Shown here one piece after another: positions 21,127-23,151 of a DNA stretch of 23,151 nt. Each line of letters starts with the position of its first letter. The stretch's first letter is position 1. The notes below the pieces were generated by a model, which was given only the letters and a program-made list of their open reading frames with translations, had not been told where the DNA came from and made no database searches. A program made the translations under genes and the position numbers. This stretch comes from an uncultured Bacilli bacterium (GTDB taxonomy: Bacteria; Bacillota_I; Bacilli_A; RF39; UBA660): contig CAKORG010000018.1 in NCBI GenBank assembly GCA_934101495.1, forward strand, positions 1 through 23,151. The letters run 5' to 3'.

Positions 21127-22302
21127 ATGAAAAACAGCAAAGGATTCAATTTAATAAGTGTAATAATAATAATTTGTATAACATCAGTAGTATCCGCAGT
21201 AACAGCTGGTATTATTGTAACGAACAATTACAATTTATCATATAGTGATTTATCAAATGATAAGGAATTAGCAGATTTTATCAAAGCATACTCAAATATT
21301 GTTAACAACTATTATGAAAATGTTGATAAAGAAAAAATGTTAGATAGTGCTTTAAATGCTATGTTAAATTATTTAGGAGATAATTATACAACATACCTAA
21401 CAGATGAACAAAGAAAAGCTTTAGAAGAAAGTCTTCAGGGGACATATCAAGGTATTGGAGTAGAAATTAATAAAGACAGAGTAATAACAAAAGTAACTAA
21501 AAATGGTCCTGCTGAAGCTGCTGGATTACAAGCTGGAGACAAATTCATGATTGTTGATGGTACAAAATTAAATGATACAGATGGAACAGCAGTTGGAGTT
21601 TTAATTCGTGGAACTGAAAAAAAATCGGTTGATATTGTAGTTGATAGAAACGGCGAAGAGTTAACGTTTAATGTTAAGATAGGAACAATCGAAGAACCTG
21701 CAGTAACTTATGAAATGAAAGAAAATAACATAGGATATATTCAAATATCTAAATTTTCTCGTCCTTTAACAAGCCAAATGGAAACCGCTTTAAGGGAATT
21801 AGAAGCAAATGGAATGGAAAAATTAATAATAGATTTAAGAAATAATACTGGAGGATATCTTGATTCTGCCGAAACCACAGCAAGTTTATTTTTAAAAAAA
21901 GGTAAACTAATATATTCACTTGAAGATAAAAATTCAAAAGAAGACTATTATGATCAAACAGAAAGTTCGAGAGATTACCCAATAGTAATACTTATAAACA
22001 ATAATTCGGCATCATCAGCAGAAATACTTACTGCTGCATTAAAAGATAGTTATGGTGCTGTTTTAGTGGGGCAAACAAGCTATGGTAAAGGAAAAGTCCA
22101 ACAAACTTATGACATGGAAGATGGTAGTATGGCAAAATTTACATCAGCAAGGTGGCTTAGACCAACTGGTGACTGCATCGATCAAAAGGGAATAAAACCT
22201 GACTTTGAAGTGTCACAAACAACTCAAAAAGATGAAAATGGTGAAGAGTTAATTGTAGATACGCAACTTGTAAAAGCGCTAGAAGTAATTGGAGCAATGT
22301 AG
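21127..22302 (+). CDS. S41 carboxy-terminal processing peptidase (CtpA/CtpB type)
   Basis: 391 residues. One N-terminal membrane helix (about 8-32) places the rest outside the cell. Then a helical part (about 45-100), a PDZ domain (about 100-185, GIGVEINKDRVITKV...GPAEAAGLQAGDKFMIVDG) and the S41 protease core. The catalytic set lines up with B. subtilis CtpB: S296 in NSASSAEI, K321 in SYGKGKVQ and Q325. The NNTGGYLDSA segment is also conserved. Substrate unknown; relatives act in regulated proteolysis of envelope and sporulation proteins. No clear ribosome site beyond GGTGAAATAG. Confidence 0.94.
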   Translation: MKNSKGFNLISVIIIICITSVVSAVTAGIIVTNNYNLSYSDLSNDKELADFIKAYSNIVNNYYENVDKEKMLDSALNAMLNYLGDNYTTYLTDEQRKALEESLQGTYQGIGVEINKDRVITKVTKNGPAEAAGLQAGDKFMIVDGTKLNDTDGTAVGVLIRGTEKKSVDIVVDRNGEELTFNVKIGTIEEPAVTYEMKENNIGYIQISKFSRPLTSQMETALRELEANGMEKLIIDLRNNTGGYLDSAETTASLFLKKGKLIYSLEDKNSKEDYYDQTESSRDYPIVILINNNSASSAEILTAALKDSYGAVLVGQTSYGKGKVQQTYDMEDGSMAKFTSARWLRPTGDCIDQKGIKPDFEVSQTTQKDENGEELIVDTQLVKALEVIGAM

Positions 22303-22315
22303 GTTGCTCTTTTTT
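22292..22315 (+). terminator. Intrinsic terminator overlapping the protease stop codon
   Basis: GAGCAA/TTGCTC (22292-22297 with 22304-22309), 6-base loop containing the TAG stop, then six Ts. Confidence 0.75.
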
Positions 22316-22382
22316 GCTTAAAAATAATGTTATATATATAATATAGAGAGAAAAAAACAAAAAATAGAAGGAAAGTGAAAAA

Positions 22383-22910
22383 ATGAAAGTCGGAGATAAA
22401 TACAATATTCATTGCTATAAACATAATGGAGAAGCATATCAAGCAAGTGATGACACCATAATTTTGGATATTAAAGATGATTTTATAGTGTGTGGAAACT
22501 ATATGGTAGATGTAACAGAACCAGAAGGACATACATATAAAACGAAGGAATTGGCTATTATATTTTTCTATAAACACAACTGGTTTAATTGTATTGCACA
22601 GTTGAAACCCCATGGACTATTTTATTATTGTAATATAGCATCACCATATTTGGTTGATGAAAATGTTATTAAATATATTGATTATGATTTAGATTTGCGA
22701 GTTTATCCAGATGGTGGATATAAGATATTAGATCATAACGAATACAACTATCATAAGAAAAAAATGAAGTATCCAACTATCATTGATAATATAGTCAACA
22801 GAGAACTATCAACGTTGATACAAATGAAAAAAGAAAAGAAAGGCCCTTTTGATAAAAATAATATAATAAAATATAAAAACATTTATGAAAATATTATAAA
22901 AAACAAGTAA
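22383..22910 (+). CDS. DUF402 protein, Ntdp-like nucleoside di/triphosphate phosphatase
   Basis: 175 residues, the normal size. The pattern YNIHCYKHNGEAYQ near the N-terminus, the central LKPHGLFYYCNIASP, and the acidic motif YIDYDLDLRVYPDGGYKILDHNEY match Firmicute DUF402 proteins (Ntdp of Staphylococcus, YgaC of Bacillus), which hydrolyse nucleoside di- and triphosphates with a metal. The aspartates in DYDLD and PDG are the expected metal ligands. A basic C-terminal helix ends the protein. GGAAAG lies ahead of the ATG, and TATAATATA about 50 bases upstream may be a -10. It precedes the rRNA operon. Confidence 0.88.
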   Translation: MKVGDKYNIHCYKHNGEAYQASDDTIILDIKDDFIVCGNYMVDVTEPEGHTYKTKELAIIFFYKHNWFNCIAQLKPHGLFYYCNIASPYLVDENVIKYIDYDLDLRVYPDGGYKILDHNEYNYHKKKMKYPTIIDNIVNRELSTLIQMKKEKKGPFDKNNIIKYKNIYENIIKNK

Positions 22911-23009
22911 TATTTTAAAAATTTTTTCATAAAATATATAGAAAAATCCTTGAAAAATCGTCAATTTCAAAAAAAATTGCAAAAATTTAAAAAAAATTGC
23001 ATTTTTTTG

Positions 23010-23038
23010 TTGACATTCGTTTCAGGATTTGGTATATT
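23010..23038 (+). promoter_or_regulatory. Strong rRNA operon promoter
   Basis: Perfect TTGACA (23010-23015), 17-base spacer, TATATT (23033-23038). A/T tracts phased upstream (22911-23008) look like an UP element. Transcription should start near 23045. Confidence 0.85.
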
Positions 23039-23044
23039 ATCTAT

Positions 23045-23151
23045 GCACTCAGCAAAAAGGGTGCAAAAAACAAATGAAAATGATCTTTGAAAACTAAGTA
23101 AAAAAGTCAATTTTGAGTAGCTTTGATTAAACTTAAAAATAACGATTGTTA
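23045..23151 (+). promoter_or_regulatory. 16S rRNA leader with boxA-like antitermination signal
   Basis: A hairpin GCACTC/GGGTGC (23045-23050 with 23059-23064) at the expected 5' end is followed by TGATCTTTGAAAACT (23081-23095), which matches the boxA leader of Firmicute rRNA operons that binds NusB and S10. The typical leader continues to the window edge; the mature 16S should begin beyond it. No rRNA gene sequence proper is present. Confidence 0.8.

Noticed and set aside
21127..21190. Prepilin-like N-terminus (KGFNLISVI) in the S41 protease
   Set aside because: It lacks Glu at +5 and the protein is a clear CtpA-type enzyme, which normally has an N-terminal membrane helix.

Overview
The window is a very AT-rich bacterial chromosome segment using the standard bacterial code: the only tRNA is tRNA-Trp with a CCA anticodon, and TGA appears only as a stop. 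AGGAGG-type ribosome sites, chromosomal parA-parB next to a DUF951 gene and ychF, cdaA-cdaR, DUF378, DUF402 and YerB-like genes all point to a low-GC Firmicute. An uncultured gut Bacilli or Mollicutes-like lineage is the best guess; no species can be named from sequence alone. parAB and an rRNA operon at the right edge suggest, but do not prove, proximity to the replication origin.

Region 1 (1-2850) is a diversity-generating retroelement (DGR). It holds the end of an Avd-like accessory gene, a DGR-type reverse transcriptase whose frame is broken near its 5' end, a template repeat (TR, 1145-1232), a small unknown gene, and a membrane-anchored target protein with the variable repeat (VR, 2586-2673). 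TR and VR differ at 18 positions, all of them adenines in TR, which is the signature of adenine-specific mutagenic retrohoming. A GC-rich hairpin and a terminator close the cassette. This is the most notable system in the window.

Region 2 (2850-8807) is a co-directional housekeeping run: parA, parB, a DUF951 gene, an AbgT-type transporter, ychF, a BI-1 protein and an RDD protein. It ends at a terminator.

Region 3 (8808-11711) is an accessory island. An AbiEi/AbiEii toxin-antitoxin pair has a 19-bp perfect palindrome over its promoter and ribosome site. It sits between two copies of a 37-bp sequence. The right copy starts a small gene followed by a PD-(D/E)XK (Rpn-like) nuclease gene; the left copy is a decayed stub next to a good promoter. 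The toxin gene seems to have lost its normal start codon (ATA).

Region 4 (11712-18823) holds tRNA-Trp, two related pilin-like proteins (one lacking the prepilin cleavage motif), rnr, smpB, a YerB-like lipoprotein, a small membrane protein, and cdaA-cdaR for cyclic di-AMP synthesis and its control.

Region 5 (18822-23151) holds a DUF378 gene on the minus strand, a LolA-like lipoprotein with a cysteine-rich linker, a membrane-anchored protein of unknown role, a CtpA-type protease and a DUF402 phosphatase-like protein. It ends in a strong rRNA promoter and boxA leader, with the 16S gene expected just past the edge.
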